DNA from: Fimbriimonadaceae bacterium
GTDB taxonomy: Bacteria > Armatimonadota > Fimbriimonadia > Fimbriimonadales > Fimbriimonadaceae
Assembly (NCBI GenBank): GCA_026129685.1
Contig: JAHCHO010000014.1
Coordinates: 38,627 to 102,626 of the forward strand
Direction of reading: 5' to 3'
DNA length: 64,000 nt
Shown: piece by piece, positions 18,961-27,613 of the stretch
How the letters are laid out: each line of letters begins with the position of its first letter
Position numbering within the stretch: the stretch's first letter is position 1
Notes under the pieces: model-generated
What the model was told of the DNA's origin: nothing
Database searches by the model: none
What the model saw: only the letters and a program-made list of their open reading frames with translations
Translations under genes and position numbers: made by a program

Positions 18961-19932
18961 ATGAAGCTTAATCTTCTTCCGAAGACCATCTCGGAGGCGA
19001 AGGCGGGCCGCGCCGCCATCGTCTTCTCGATCCTGCTTTTCATCATCCTGCTCGGGGCGGGAGGCGCGCTCTACGCCTACTCGGACCAGCAGTTGAAGCA
19101 GGCTCGGGATCGGGTCGCCGCGCTCAAGCCAGACTACGATCGGGTCGTCGCGAACGCTCGCGTCGCCGAGACCAAGATGGCGGACGCGTCGCAGCTCTAC
19201 CGCAACGCCTCGCTCGCCGAGGCGATGCTGGCGCACAACACGAAGTACCCGGACCTCTACGACGAGCTGTTCCAGTACATCCCGTCGTACTACCGGCTGA
19301 TCTCGATGTCCGCCGCGCCGATCGGGTCGGGCCAATGCCAGGTCACCCTCGTCGGCACGCTCCAGACCTTCCAGCAGTACGCCGATATCACGCTGGCGCT
19401 CCGGCGATTCCCGGACGTCGTCAGCGTGCAACGAAGCGGCTACCAGATTATCGAGCGGTACGTTCCGAACCTCCAGATCGGCGACCAGGTCGCCTATCCG
19501 ATTCGGCCCGGCGAGGCGCCGATCCCGACCGATCCCATCGACCGGATGAACTACCTCATCGCCAACGCGCAGGGCAGTTCCGGTTTCCAGGGGATCGGGG
19601 GTTTCGGTAGCGAAGACTCGTTCACCCCGCGCGGAGCGATGCTGGACTGGTCCGTGGTCACGATGACGTTGATCGTCTCGAGGGACCTTCAGGTGCCCGA
19701 CCCGAACGCGACCCTCGGGGCGCCGGCGGGTGGGAGCGCCGGTGGCGGCGGGTTCGCCGGCGTGCCGGGTGGACGCATTGGTGGCCCTCCGGCAGGGGTC
19801 GGTGGTCCCGGAGGACCTCCTCCCGGGTTCGGCGGGCCGCCGGCCGGGAGCATCCCGCGGGGGATCGGCAGCAGTTCGGGTCCGCCCGCCGGATTCAGCG
19901 GTAGCACGGGCGCCCCGCGAGGTGGTCGGTAA
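18961..19932 (+). CDS. pilN: Type IV pilus inner-membrane protein PilN
   Basis: PilN is a bitopic inner-membrane protein whose cytoplasmic N-terminus docks on PilM and whose periplasmic domain pairs with PilO. The start MKLNLLPKTI matches the PilM-binding motif (INLLP in well-studied PilN). A membrane helix (about residues 19-41) is followed by a coiled coil and a ferredoxin-like domain with VTLVGTLQTFQQYADITLAL. The last 75 or so residues form a Gly/Pro-rich tail that is absent from typical PilN (about 200 residues). It lies between pilM and pilO with gaps of 9 and 2 bases. Confidence 0.88.
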   Translation: MKLNLLPKTISEAKAGRAAIVFSILLFIILLGAGGALYAYSDQQLKQARDRVAALKPDYDRVVANARVAETKMADASQLYRNASLAEAMLAHNTKYPDLYDELFQYIPSYYRLISMSAAPIGSGQCQVTLVGTLQTFQQYADITLALRRFPDVVSVQRSGYQIIERYVPNLQIGDQVAYPIRPGEAPIPTDPIDRMNYLIANAQGSSGFQGIGGFGSEDSFTPRGAMLDWSVVTMTLIVSRDLQVPDPNATLGAPAGGSAGGGGFAGVPGGRIGGPPAGVGGPGGPPPGFGGPPAGSIPRGIGSSSGPPAGFSGSTGAPRGGR

Positions 19933-19934
19933 CC

Positions 19935-20762
19935 ATGAAGCTTTCGCGCTGGACCATTCTCTCGATCGGTTTCTTCCTTGGGCTGACGGGCGTCGCCTTC
20001 GCCTTCTTCCAGTACTTCATGCCGAACATCGAAGACGCGAAGAACAACAACGAGTTGGCCGAGCAGTACCGAGCCGAGATTCAGAAGAGCGGCCAGGCCA
20101 AGAAGCGGGTCGAGAACGTCGTGGCCCAAATTCGGGCCAAGGCGGCGGAGTGGAATCGGGTGATGTCGGTTCACTCCTTGCCCGCTTCGTTGGGCGCGGG
20201 CGGGATCGACCTGTCGGTGAACCCGTACCAACTCACCGTCGACGCGCCGAAGTTCCGCAACAGCGTGCAGCGGCAACTCAACAAGCAGCTGAAGGTCGGA
20301 GGGGTCGAGGTGCAGGGTCCGCTCATCCCGTTCCCGAGCGACGACGCTTCGTCCATTCAGGCGGCATACTTCAACATGTCGGCCTTCGGGTTCCCGGCCG
20401 TGCTCTACAATCTGGGACAGGTCACCGTGCGCGGGACGTACGCGCAGATTTGTGAGAACGTCCGAGCTTGGAGTCGGATGCCGAACTTCCTGGCCGTCGC
20501 GGACGGATTGACGCTCACCGGCACCTCGCCGAACATGACGGGCACCTACAACCTGACGATCCTTGGTTTCATCCAGGAGGATCGCGTGTTCCCCTCGAGC
20601 GCTCTGGGCGGCGGCGGCGCGGCCCCGGCGGCGGGGAACGCGCCCCCGGCCGCCGCGGGCGGCCGACCGACGGGTCCCCCGGCGGGAGTCGGGATCACCG
20701 ACGGCGGCGCGGGCGGTCGTGGCGGTCGCGGCGGACGAGGCGGGGCGGACGAGGACCTCTAA
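19935..20762 (+). CDS. pilO: Type IV pilus inner-membrane protein PilO
   Basis: PilO forms the periplasmic alignment subcomplex with PilN and PilP. One membrane helix is present at about residues 7-27, then a coiled-coil segment rich in Lys, Asn and Glu (30-75), then a ferredoxin-like domain with AYFNMSAFGFPAVLYNLGQ and the typical PilO element RAWSRMPNFLAVADGLTLTG. After about residue 215 the protein ends in a Gly/Ala/Pro-rich tail with GGRGGRGGRGG. It starts 2 bases after pilN, which implies coupled translation. Confidence 0.85.
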   Translation: MKLSRWTILSIGFFLGLTGVAFAFFQYFMPNIEDAKNNNELAEQYRAEIQKSGQAKKRVENVVAQIRAKAAEWNRVMSVHSLPASLGAGGIDLSVNPYQLTVDAPKFRNSVQRQLNKQLKVGGVEVQGPLIPFPSDDASSIQAAYFNMSAFGFPAVLYNLGQVTVRGTYAQICENVRAWSRMPNFLAVADGLTLTGTSPNMTGTYNLTILGFIQEDRVFPSSALGGGGAAPAAGNAPPAAAGGRPTGPPAGVGITDGGAGGRGGRGGRGGADEDL

Positions 20763-20767
20763 ACGAA

Positions 20768-21469
20768 ATGGCGACCATGCGAACACCTTTGGGACTTCTG
20801 GCGATCGCGACGCTCGGCGCGGCGCTCGCGGGATGCGACGTCGGCCCCGTGAACGACGATCCGGTGGCGGTGACTCCGCTCGGCAACGAGCTGACCGAGT
20901 TCAAGCCGGACGTGCAGGTCGGCCTTCCGGTCGAACCGGATCCGACGCTGGCGGTCGCGCTCGCCGAGCAGATTCAGTCGGGCCGTACCCAGTACCGGCC
21001 GAACCCCTTTGCGCTCCTGCCGGCCGAAAGGAAGTACGAGTCCGACCAGGGCGCAGCGCGCCTCATCAGTTCGATCGGCTTCTACACCTTCCTCCCGCCG
21101 GAAGTGAAGGAAGAGGCCCAGCCGATGACCGAGCCGCAACCGTATCGCCGGCTTAGTGGGATTCTCGTCGGCCAGTCGGTGACGGGCATTCTCGAGGACG
21201 ACAGCCGGCCGGGCGAGGGTCTTCTGATTCGGCCTGGGATGGCGATTCCCAATTCGCCGTGGCGGGTCGCGTCGATCGATTCGGAGAAGGCGGTTCTTCG
21301 GCGAACGGGTCCGAACGCGGAGAACACGTTCCCGCGCGAGGTGACGGTACGCCTGGAGAGCCGGCCGGGCGGGACGGGATTCACGCCGGGCGGCGTGCCC
21401 GGCAGGGCGCCCGGCGGAGCGGCCGGAGGCGGTCGCGGCGGCGGCGTCGGCCAGTCCGACGATTTCTAG
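20768..21469 (+). CDS. pilP: PilP-like pilus lipoprotein
   Basis: The start at 20768 lies 5 bases after pilO; a second ATG at 20777 is equally possible. The N-terminus has a lipobox (GAALAGC), so it is probably lipidated and anchored in the outer or inner membrane. The position after pilO, the lipoprotein signal and the beta-domain segment VTGILEDDSRPGEGLLIRPGM match PilP, which bridges PilNO to the secretin PilQ. The sequence is divergent and ends in a Gly-rich tail (GGGRGGGVG). The assignment rests mostly on synteny. Confidence 0.65.
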   Translation: MATMRTPLGLLAIATLGAALAGCDVGPVNDDPVAVTPLGNELTEFKPDVQVGLPVEPDPTLAVALAEQIQSGRTQYRPNPFALLPAERKYESDQGAARLISSIGFYTFLPPEVKEEAQPMTEPQPYRRLSGILVGQSVTGILEDDSRPGEGLLIRPGMAIPNSPWRVASIDSEKAVLRRTGPNAENTFPREVTVRLESRPGGTGFTPGGVPGRAPGGAAGGGRGGGVGQSDDF

Positions 21470-21517
21470 CCTGTAACGTTTTCGAAGGAAACGCATCTGA
21501 TCAGAGTACAGAGGTTC

Positions 21518-22264
21518 ATGAGCATGAAAAACCTGACGAAATTCATCGCGATGGGCGCGTTCGGGCTATGCCTGATGATCGCGTCGCCCCTTGCGAACGC
21601 CCAGCCCAACGACCCGAGCAACCAAAAGATCCCGTCGCTCGAACTCGATCAGGCGGACATCCGCGACGCGTTGCGGCAACTCTTCAAGAACGTCGGCGAC
21701 GTGTCCTACACTTTGGCGCCGGACGTGGTCGGCGTGGTGACGGTGCGCCTCAAGGACGTTTCCTTCGAAACGGCCCTTCGCAACGTTCTCCAGCAGGTGG
21801 ACGCGACGTACCGCATCGAAGGCGGCGTCTACCAGATCATCCGCAAAGAGCAACCGATCGTGACGGGCGGCAACGACAACACGGAACTGCCCACGACGCC
21901 GACGGACAACAAGGTCACGGCGCGCATCAAGATTCGGCACGCCGACCCGCAGTACATCATCGGAATGCTGAACGGGAGCCTCGGCCCGGGCACACCGCCT
22001 GAGATCAGCGGCCTCTCCGGCATGTTCGGCGGCGGCTTCGGCGGCGGCATGGGTGGCGGTTTCGGCGGCGGCATGGGCGGCTTTGGCGGAGGTCAGGGCG
22101 GCTTCGGCGGCGGCGGATTCGGAGGCAGCGGCGGCTTCGGCGGCGGCGGCTTCGGCGGTAGCGGCGGCTTCGGCGGCGGTCGTGGCGGCGGCTTCGGCGG
22201 CGGCGGCTTCGGCGGAGGCAGCGGCGGCTTCGGCGGCGGCGGTTTCGGCGGCCGGGGATTTTAG
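21518..22264 (+). CDS. Short secretin N-domain (STN) protein with Gly-rich tail
   Basis: A Sec signal peptide (about residues 1-28, cleavage near ANA) is followed by an STN domain (about 38-107: LELDQADIRDALRQLF and VTVRLKDVSFETALRNVL). Next comes one secretin-N type strand-helix segment (ARIKIRHADPQYIIGML). From about residue 168 to the end it is almost wholly Gly/Phe repeats. No outer-membrane barrel domain follows, so it cannot form a secretin channel alone. It may cap or extend the PilQ periplasmic ring. ATG at 21518 has GAGG just upstream; ATG at 21524 is an alternative with better spacing. Confidence 0.75.
   Translation: MSMKNLTKFIAMGAFGLCLMIASPLANAQPNDPSNQKIPSLELDQADIRDALRQLFKNVGDVSYTLAPDVVGVVTVRLKDVSFETALRNVLQQVDATYRIEGGVYQIIRKEQPIVTGGNDNTELPTTPTDNKVTARIKIRHADPQYIIGMLNGSLGPGTPPEISGLSGMFGGGFGGGMGGGFGGGMGGFGGGQGGFGGGGFGGSGGFGGGGFGGSGGFGGGRGGGFGGGGFGGGSGGFGGGGFGGRGF
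22023..22260 (+). repeat. GGC-rich tandem repeat encoding Gly/Phe tail
   Basis: Irregular tandem copies of ggcggcttcggcggcggc-type units encode GFGGG repeats in the STN-domain protein. It is a coding low-complexity repeat, prone to slippage, so repeat number may vary between strains. Confidence 0.8.
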
Positions 22265-22272
22265 GCTAGAAT

Positions 22273-22314
22273 GATCGGACGACCCGCGTTCGCGGAATCG
22301 CGGGTCGTCCGATC
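22273..22314 (+). terminator. Strong 16-bp hairpin between STN gene and pilQ
   Basis: Bases 22273-22288 and 22299-22314 are perfect reverse complements around a 10-base loop. A small 6-bp hairpin (gttctc/gagaac, 22316-22332) follows. There is no U-tract, so it may be an attenuator, a partial terminator or an mRNA-stabilising structure rather than a classical Rho-independent terminator. Confidence 0.55.
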
Positions 22315-22354
22315 GGTTCTCAAACCGAGAACGGACGAGGGTATAGGAGCTTAG

Positions 22355-24055
22355 ATGATGCGTTTTGGATGGACACGGCTTGCGCTCGCGCTCGCTGTCT
22401 CAGGGATGAGTGTTGCGGCGTCGAATCTGGCCTTCGCGCAAGCGGAGCAGACCGATCTGCGAGTCAACCTCAACCTTCGTGACGCCGACCTGCGGGCAGC
22501 GACGGCGATGCTGACGAAGATAACGGGCGTCCAGTTCATTATCCAACCCAGTAGCGAAGGGTATGGGCGCGTGACCCTGAACCTCAGCGACCAGCGTCCG
22601 GACGACGCGATTCGCTATGTGTGCATGGCGGCGGGCGCGACCTTCCGGCGGGACGACAACGGCATCTACATTCTGAGCCCGGGGAAACTCGAGCCGGAAG
22701 CCGTCAAGCCGACGTTCCCGGTGATCGAGGCCCCGCGCGTCCTGAAGCGCCTGCGCGTCATCAAGGGCGACTCGCAAGAGGTCTACGAGCGCATCGTCTA
22801 CGGGCGGCCGCTCGACCCCCTGCGCGGCTGGAAGGAGCTTCTGAACTTCCGGGCGATGATGGAGCGCGGTTCGATCGGCGGCAAGATCAACACGCCCTCC
22901 TTCGTCAACCAGAACCGCGAATTCTACAACCCGGTCAGCACGGCGGCGCCCGTCAGCGAAACCCCGATGCCCACGACGGGCGCGGAGTCCGGTAACGACG
23001 TGACGCTTCCCGGCGAGTCGGCGGGCCAGATTGGCGGCTTCGGCGGCGGACGCGGCGGCGGCGGCCAGATCGGCGGCGGCGGCATCGGCGGCGGCGGAAT
23101 CGGTGGCGGCATTGGTGGCGGCGGTCTCGGCGGCGGCCAGTTCGGCGGCGGCTTGGGCGGTGGTCTGGGCGGTGGCCTGGGTCAGGGCGGCGGCGTCCAG
23201 CTCCAGGGCGGCCAAGGTCTCGTTCCGACGGGAATCGACTTCGTGTACTACGATCCGGCGACCAACGACCTGATCGCGCGAGGGACCGAAGAGGCCATCC
23301 AGCAACTCCAGCAGATGGTCACGATGTTCGACGTGGCGCCGCGCCAGGTCGAAATCAAGGTCGAGTTCATCACGACCTCGTCCTCGGTCAGCAAATCGCT
23401 GGGCTTCGACTGGCTCTACCAGCGCGGCACGATGTTCATGGGGAACCGCCCCGGCTCGTTCGCGCGCTCGGGCGATCCGTTCTTCCTGAACTACTCGACG
23501 GGCAACGTGACGGCCCGAGTCCGGGCGCTCCTCCAGGAGGGCTTCGGCAAGGTCGTCAACGCGCCGATGGTTCGCACGTTGAACAACCAACCCGCGTCGG
23601 TGTTCGCGGTCACCCAGACCACGATCTTCACCAACCAGGTGGTTTCGAACACGGGCGGCCAAGTCATCATCGTGCCGGTGCTGCAACAGGTCCCCGTCAC
23701 GACCGGTCTGACGGTCACGCCGCGCATCAACGACGACGACACGATCACGATGGGCCTGGCCCCGACGATCGGCGACTTCGGCCAAATCCGGCGCGGCCCG
23801 GACGGCACGGAAGTCCCCGACTTCCTTCAGCAGTCCATTTCGGTCGTGGCGCGCGTGAAGAACAATCAGACGATCGCGCTGGGTGGCATCACCCGCAACC
23901 AGGACCTCGGGACGCACACCCGCTTCCCGATCCTTGGCGACCTGCCGATCATCGGTCAGTTCTTCCGGCAGAACACCCGCGACCGGAACACGAGCGAGCT
24001 CATCATCTTCGTCACGCCTCGCATCCTCGAGGACGACGAGACGGGCGGCGGCTAG
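22355..24055 (+). CDS. pilQ: Type IV pilus secretin PilQ
   Basis: PilQ is the outer-membrane channel through which the pilus passes. A signal peptide ends near residue 29, followed by an STN domain (about 34-105), a linker, a Gly-rich stretch (about 226-288), a secretin-N segment (FVYYDPATNDLIARGTEEAI) and the secretin barrel (about 325-560). The signature region near the C-terminus (FPILGDLPIIGQFFRQ, then ELIIFVTPRI) is canonical. A Shine-Dalgarno AGGAG lies at 22345-22349. The Gly-rich insertion between periplasmic domains is unusual. It closes the pil block. Confidence 0.92.
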   Translation: MMRFGWTRLALALAVSGMSVAASNLAFAQAEQTDLRVNLNLRDADLRAATAMLTKITGVQFIIQPSSEGYGRVTLNLSDQRPDDAIRYVCMAAGATFRRDDNGIYILSPGKLEPEAVKPTFPVIEAPRVLKRLRVIKGDSQEVYERIVYGRPLDPLRGWKELLNFRAMMERGSIGGKINTPSFVNQNREFYNPVSTAAPVSETPMPTTGAESGNDVTLPGESAGQIGGFGGGRGGGGQIGGGGIGGGGIGGGIGGGGLGGGQFGGGLGGGLGGGLGQGGGVQLQGGQGLVPTGIDFVYYDPATNDLIARGTEEAIQQLQQMVTMFDVAPRQVEIKVEFITTSSSVSKSLGFDWLYQRGTMFMGNRPGSFARSGDPFFLNYSTGNVTARVRALLQEGFGKVVNAPMVRTLNNQPASVFAVTQTTIFTNQVVSNTGGQVIIVPVLQQVPVTTGLTVTPRINDDDTITMGLAPTIGDFGQIRRGPDGTEVPDFLQQSISVVARVKNNQTIALGGITRNQDLGTHTRFPILGDLPIIGQFFRQNTRDRNTSELIIFVTPRILEDDETGGG

Positions 24056-24080
24056 ACTCCGTCGCGCATCATCGCGTCGC

Positions 24081-24119
24081 CAACGGCGGCAGGAACCCTT
24101 GGGAGTCCTGCCGCCGTTG
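24081..24119 (+). terminator. Hairpin terminator after pilQ
   Basis: Bases 24081-24094 pair perfectly with 24106-24119 (14 bp, 11-base loop) between the pilQ stop and the aroK start. It probably separates the pil and aro transcripts. No T-run follows, so termination efficiency is uncertain. Confidence 0.55.
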
Positions 24120-24136
24120 CGTTGCATGAAGGAACC

Positions 24137-24652
24137 ATGGCCGAGCGGTGCTGGATTCTGGTGGGAATGATGGGGGCCGGGAAATCGGCCGTCGGACGCG
24201 ACCTCGCCTGCCTCGCCCAACGCGAGTTCTGGGATACCGACCTGATGCTCCAGCGTCGAGTCTGCCACTCGATCCCCACGATCTTCCGACTCTACGGCGA
24301 GGACACCTTTCGGGCCCACGAGACCACCGTGCTGAGAGGGCTGTCCCCCGGGGCGGCGGTTCTCTCGACGGGAGGGGGCATCGTGACGCGGCCGGAGAAC
24401 TGGGCCGAACTGCGCCGGTTGGGCACCGTCGCTTACCTACGGGCCTCGCCGGAGGGTCTGATCGCGCGGCTGTCCCAGAGTCGCAAGAGGCGACCGTTGC
24501 TCCTAGAGGAGTCCTGGGAAGAGGACCTGCGACGGCTCCTCGCTCGGCGCGCGCCGTTGTACGAGCAAGCGGACGTGATTCTCGACGTGGACGGGCTCGA
24601 GATCGCCGAAGCCGCCGCCCGCCTGAAGGAGCGATTCGAATCATGGACCTGA
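24137..24652 (+). CDS. aroK: Shikimate kinase
   Basis: The enzyme phosphorylates shikimate with ATP (fifth step of the chorismate pathway). Walker A is GMMGAGKS (residues 10-17), followed by the substrate-binding DTD and the motif STGGGIV. The length of 171 residues is normal. ATG at 24137 is preferred over a TTG at 24122 because GAAGGA lies 3 bases upstream of the ATG. The 3' end overlaps aroB by 10 bases, and aroK-aroB adjacency is common in bacteria. Confidence 0.92.
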   Translation: MAERCWILVGMMGAGKSAVGRDLACLAQREFWDTDLMLQRRVCHSIPTIFRLYGEDTFRAHETTVLRGLSPGAAVLSTGGGIVTRPENWAELRRLGTVAYLRASPEGLIARLSQSRKRRPLLLEESWEEDLRRLLARRAPLYEQADVILDVDGLEIAEAAARLKERFESWT

Positions 24653-25668
24653 TCGTCGAGCACGAGGGAAAGCCTTACCCGGTCGCTTTCCGAAGCCTTG
24701 TGCAGATCAAGGACGCCTTGCCGACTTCGCGCGCGGTCGTGACGGACGAGAATCTGGCTCGGCTCTACCCGGGCTTTCTCGAGGGGGAACGGGTCGTGAC
24801 GGTCGCTCCCGGCGAGGCGTCGAAGGGTCTTGCGACCTACGAGCGCGTCGTCCGCGAGTTGGCGCAATCGGGCGCGGACCGCAAGACGGCGATCGTCGGT
24901 TTTGGGGGCGGCGTGGTGGGCGACCTCGCGGGATTCGTCGCCGCCACCTACCTGCGGGGGGTGCCGTTCGTCCAGATTCCGACGACGCTGCTGGCGCAGG
25001 TCGACTCTTCGGTGGGCGCCAAGGTGGGCATCGACCTGCCCGAGGGCAAGAACCTGTTGGGTTCGTTCTGGCCGCCGATCGCCGTCTATGCCGATCTCGG
25101 GACGCTCCGAACCCTCCCCGCACGCGAGTTTCGAAACGGGCTGGCGGAGGTCTGGAAATACGCCTACATCATGGACGCACCCCTTGCCTCCGCCCTGGAG
25201 GGCCTGACCCAACCCGGCGACCCCCGGCTCGAAGGCGTCGTGCGCCGTTGCGTCGAACTCAAGGCGGAGGTGGTGGGAGAGGACCCGTTCGAGCGATCCG
25301 GACGCCGCGCCATCCTGAACTTCGGGCACACGATCGGCCACGCGATCGAGGCGGTGACGGGCTACGGAGCGGTCCTCCACGGCGAGGCGATCGCGATCGG
25401 AATGGTGCTGGAGGCGCGCCTGGGCGAGCGGCTCGGCATCACGCCCCCGGAAACGACCGCCTTGGTGCGCCGCACACTGGGCGAGGTTGGCCTCCCTACG
25501 GCCCTCCGCGAGGGCTCCGACCCGGATGCCCTCCTGGGAGTCATGCGACGGGACAAGAAGGCCACCCAGGGGCGCCTGGCGTTCAGCCTGGTGGAAACCC
25601 TGGGAACGTGTAAACTGTATCACGACGTGCCCGAGGACGCCGTGCTCGGGGTGCTGCAGGCCGGATGA
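24643..25668 (+). CDS. aroB: 3-dehydroquinate synthase
   Basis: It converts DAHP to 3-dehydroquinate using NAD and a metal ion (second step of the shikimate pathway). Diagnostic segments are GGGVVGDLAGFVAATYLRG (NAD binding), IPTTLLAQVDSSVGAK, KNLLGSFWPP and the metal-site region LNFGHTIGHAIE. The 341 residues are slightly shorter than typical (about 350-360) but complete. It starts inside the end of aroK, and its stop overlaps the next ATG (ATGA). Confidence 0.95.
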   Translation: MDLIVEHEGKPYPVAFRSLVQIKDALPTSRAVVTDENLARLYPGFLEGERVVTVAPGEASKGLATYERVVRELAQSGADRKTAIVGFGGGVVGDLAGFVAATYLRGVPFVQIPTTLLAQVDSSVGAKVGIDLPEGKNLLGSFWPPIAVYADLGTLRTLPAREFRNGLAEVWKYAYIMDAPLASALEGLTQPGDPRLEGVVRRCVELKAEVVGEDPFERSGRRAILNFGHTIGHAIEAVTGYGAVLHGEAIAIGMVLEARLGERLGITPPETTALVRRTLGEVGLPTALREGSDPDALLGVMRRDKKATQGRLAFSLVETLGTCKLYHDVPEDAVLGVLQAG

Positions 25669-25880
25669 AGACCCTTCGCGACGCTGTTTCGGTCCTCGGG
25701 TTGACGCTCTTGGCCGCGGGCTATGCCGCGAGCCAGGCGGCGGCCTTTGACGGAACCGTGGCGGACTATTCGGCGCGGGTCGACAGCCCGGCGGTCCAGC
25801 GACTCTCCCTGTTGTTCTTCCTCGTCCTTGTCGCGCTCGCCCTCGTGCGGGATCGTCCGACCCCCTCCGACCCATCGTGA
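25665..25880 (+). CDS. Small two-helix membrane protein
   Basis: This 71-residue product overlaps aroB by 4 bases (ATGA) and the next gene by 4 bases (GTGA), so it is clearly within a coupled operon. Two hydrophobic segments are visible: about residues 9-28 (could also be a signal peptide) and 47-61. It has a short polar C-terminus and no known domain. Its position beside the membrane-anchored PASTA protein makes an accessory membrane role possible, but this is only inference. Confidence 0.6.
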   Translation: MKTLRDAVSVLGLTLLAAGYAASQAAAFDGTVADYSARVDSPAVQRLSLLFFLVLVALALVRDRPTPSDPS

Positions 25881-27613
25881 TCGGTACCGTACTGCGCGTT
25901 CGATACGAGTTGGTGCAGGTCCTGGACGAGGGGCCGATCTTCACCACCTATGTCGGACGCGACCGGCAAGCGAACAAGGACGTCGCGGTGCGGGTCCTGC
26001 ACGAGCCATACGCCGGCGAGAAGGCTTTCCATTCGGCGCTGAAGGAGACGATCGAACGGTCGCATCGGGCCGACCATCCCTCCATCGAACGGATCGCCGA
26101 GCTGGACGTCCACGACGGAATCGCCTACATGGTGGGCGAACTCACGGTCGGGACGCGACTCGACGATCGTATCCGCAAACTCGCGCCCTTTTCGGTTCCG
26201 TTGGCGGTCACGACGGCGGTCGACGTTTGCGAGGCCCTTGCCGCCCTCCACCGCGTGGGCCTGGTGCACGGCGACATCGGGGCCCACACGATCGTGGTCC
26301 GGCCGGACAACTCGGTGTGCCTGCAACTGACCGACTTTTGGGAAGCCTACGGGGCGAGCGCGACGGCGGGTTCGGTCGTGCTCCAAAGCATGGCGCCGTA
26401 CCTCGCGCCGGAGGTCTGCGCGGGCGCCATGCCGACACCGAGTTCCGACGTGTACGCGGTGGGGGTGCTGCTCTACGAAATGCTGACGGGCCGGCAGCCG
26501 TTCCAGGGAGAAACCGCGATCGCGACGGCGATGAAGCACGCGGCGGCGCCGATCCCGAACGTCGCAACCCTGAATCGGTCGGTGCCACCCACCCTCGTCG
26601 AGATCGTTCGCCGAAGCTTGGCCAAGGCGCCGGAAGAGCGCTACCGCGACGCTTCGGAACTGTTGAGCGAGCTGCGCGTGTTTCAGGACGCCCTCCGGTT
26701 TGGCCGGTCGGTCACGGTGAACAGCCCGGGCGCCTCGACGAAACGGACCCCGTTGGCCGGGGTCGAGGCCGAGGTGGCGCCGCGCATGTCGGCGATCGAA
26801 AGCGAGGCGGTCCGACGCAAAGGAATCGATGTGAGCGATACCGGCATCCCCGGGTTTCTGAAAGGAGCCATCTGGTTCTTCTCGGCGCTGATCGGCGGCA
26901 TGGTCCTCGCGTTCGTCATCTTCAACGTGAACAAGCCCCAGCAGGTTCGGGTGCCGGACCTGCGCGGCCTCAGCGTGGCGGAGGCGAGCGACCAACTGAA
27001 CCGGCTCCACCTGAACTTGCGGGTCGGCGCCCGCGAGACGAACGAGGAGGTCCCGCGCGATCACATCGTCGACTTGAATCCGAGCGCCAACCAGCCCGTT
27101 TTTGAAGGGTCGACGGTGACGGCCAAGGTGAGCAGCGGGAGTCGCTTCGTCACCGTGCCCGACCTCCGTGGGTACACCGTCGACGACGCGCGCGCTCTCC
27201 TGAAGACGGTGGACCTCGAACTCGACGAGCGCGTCATCAAGCGGCGCAACGACCAGTACGCCGCGGGCACCGTGTTCGATCAATCCCCCGAACCGAAGCG
27301 GCGTCTCGAGCGGCTCTCGCGGGTCTCGGTGACCGTCTCTTCACCGGACGAGGTCAGCCGCGTGGACACGACGACCTCGTACATGCACAAGATCAAGCTC
27401 GATCTGTCCAGCCTCGACCGGCCCGTCGTGGTCCGGGTCGATATGACGGACGCCCGCCCGACTCGGGTCGTCTACGAGCGGCGTCACGAGCCGGGAGACA
27501 CCGTCGAGTTCGAGGCGGAGGGGATCGGCGAGGACGCGACGATCAGCATCTTCTACGACAACGAACTGGTCAAGACGGTGCCGATCAAGGCAACAAGGGA
27601 CGGTCGGGAATGA
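25877..27613 (+). CDS. PASTA-domain Ser/Thr kinase-like protein, probable pseudokinase
   Basis: The layout is that of PknB-type envelope kinases: a cytoplasmic kinase fold (about residues 1-275), one membrane helix (about 329-351), two PASTA domains (about 355-420 and 421-490) that normally bind muropeptides, and a further extracytoplasmic tail. The catalytic site is degraded: the VAIK lysine is Arg39, the catalytic loop reads HGDIGAHT (Lys and Asn lost, Asp133 kept), DFG reads DFW, and the Gly-rich loop is poor. APE is kept. It is therefore probably a sensor or scaffold rather than an active kinase. GTG start overlapping the upstream stop; ATGA overlap with rpe. Confidence 0.85.
   Translation: MIGTVLRVRYELVQVLDEGPIFTTYVGRDRQANKDVAVRVLHEPYAGEKAFHSALKETIERSHRADHPSIERIAELDVHDGIAYMVGELTVGTRLDDRIRKLAPFSVPLAVTTAVDVCEALAALHRVGLVHGDIGAHTIVVRPDNSVCLQLTDFWEAYGASATAGSVVLQSMAPYLAPEVCAGAMPTPSSDVYAVGVLLYEMLTGRQPFQGETAIATAMKHAAAPIPNVATLNRSVPPTLVEIVRRSLAKAPEERYRDASELLSELRVFQDALRFGRSVTVNSPGASTKRTPLAGVEAEVAPRMSAIESEAVRRKGIDVSDTGIPGFLKGAIWFFSALIGGMVLAFVIFNVNKPQQVRVPDLRGLSVAEASDQLNRLHLNLRVGARETNEEVPRDHIVDLNPSANQPVFEGSTVTAKVSSGSRFVTVPDLRGYTVDDARALLKTVDLELDERVIKRRNDQYAAGTVFDQSPEPKRRLERLSRVSVTVSSPDEVSRVDTTTSYMHKIKLDLSSLDRPVVVRVDMTDARPTRVVYERRHEPGDTVEFEAEGIGEDATISIFYDNELVKTVPIKATRDGRE

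Noticed and set aside
22023..23200. Regular direct repeats that might look like CRISPR or a satellite
   Set aside because: They encode in-frame Gly-rich stretches of the STN protein and PilQ, with no conserved spacer length or palindromic repeat unit.
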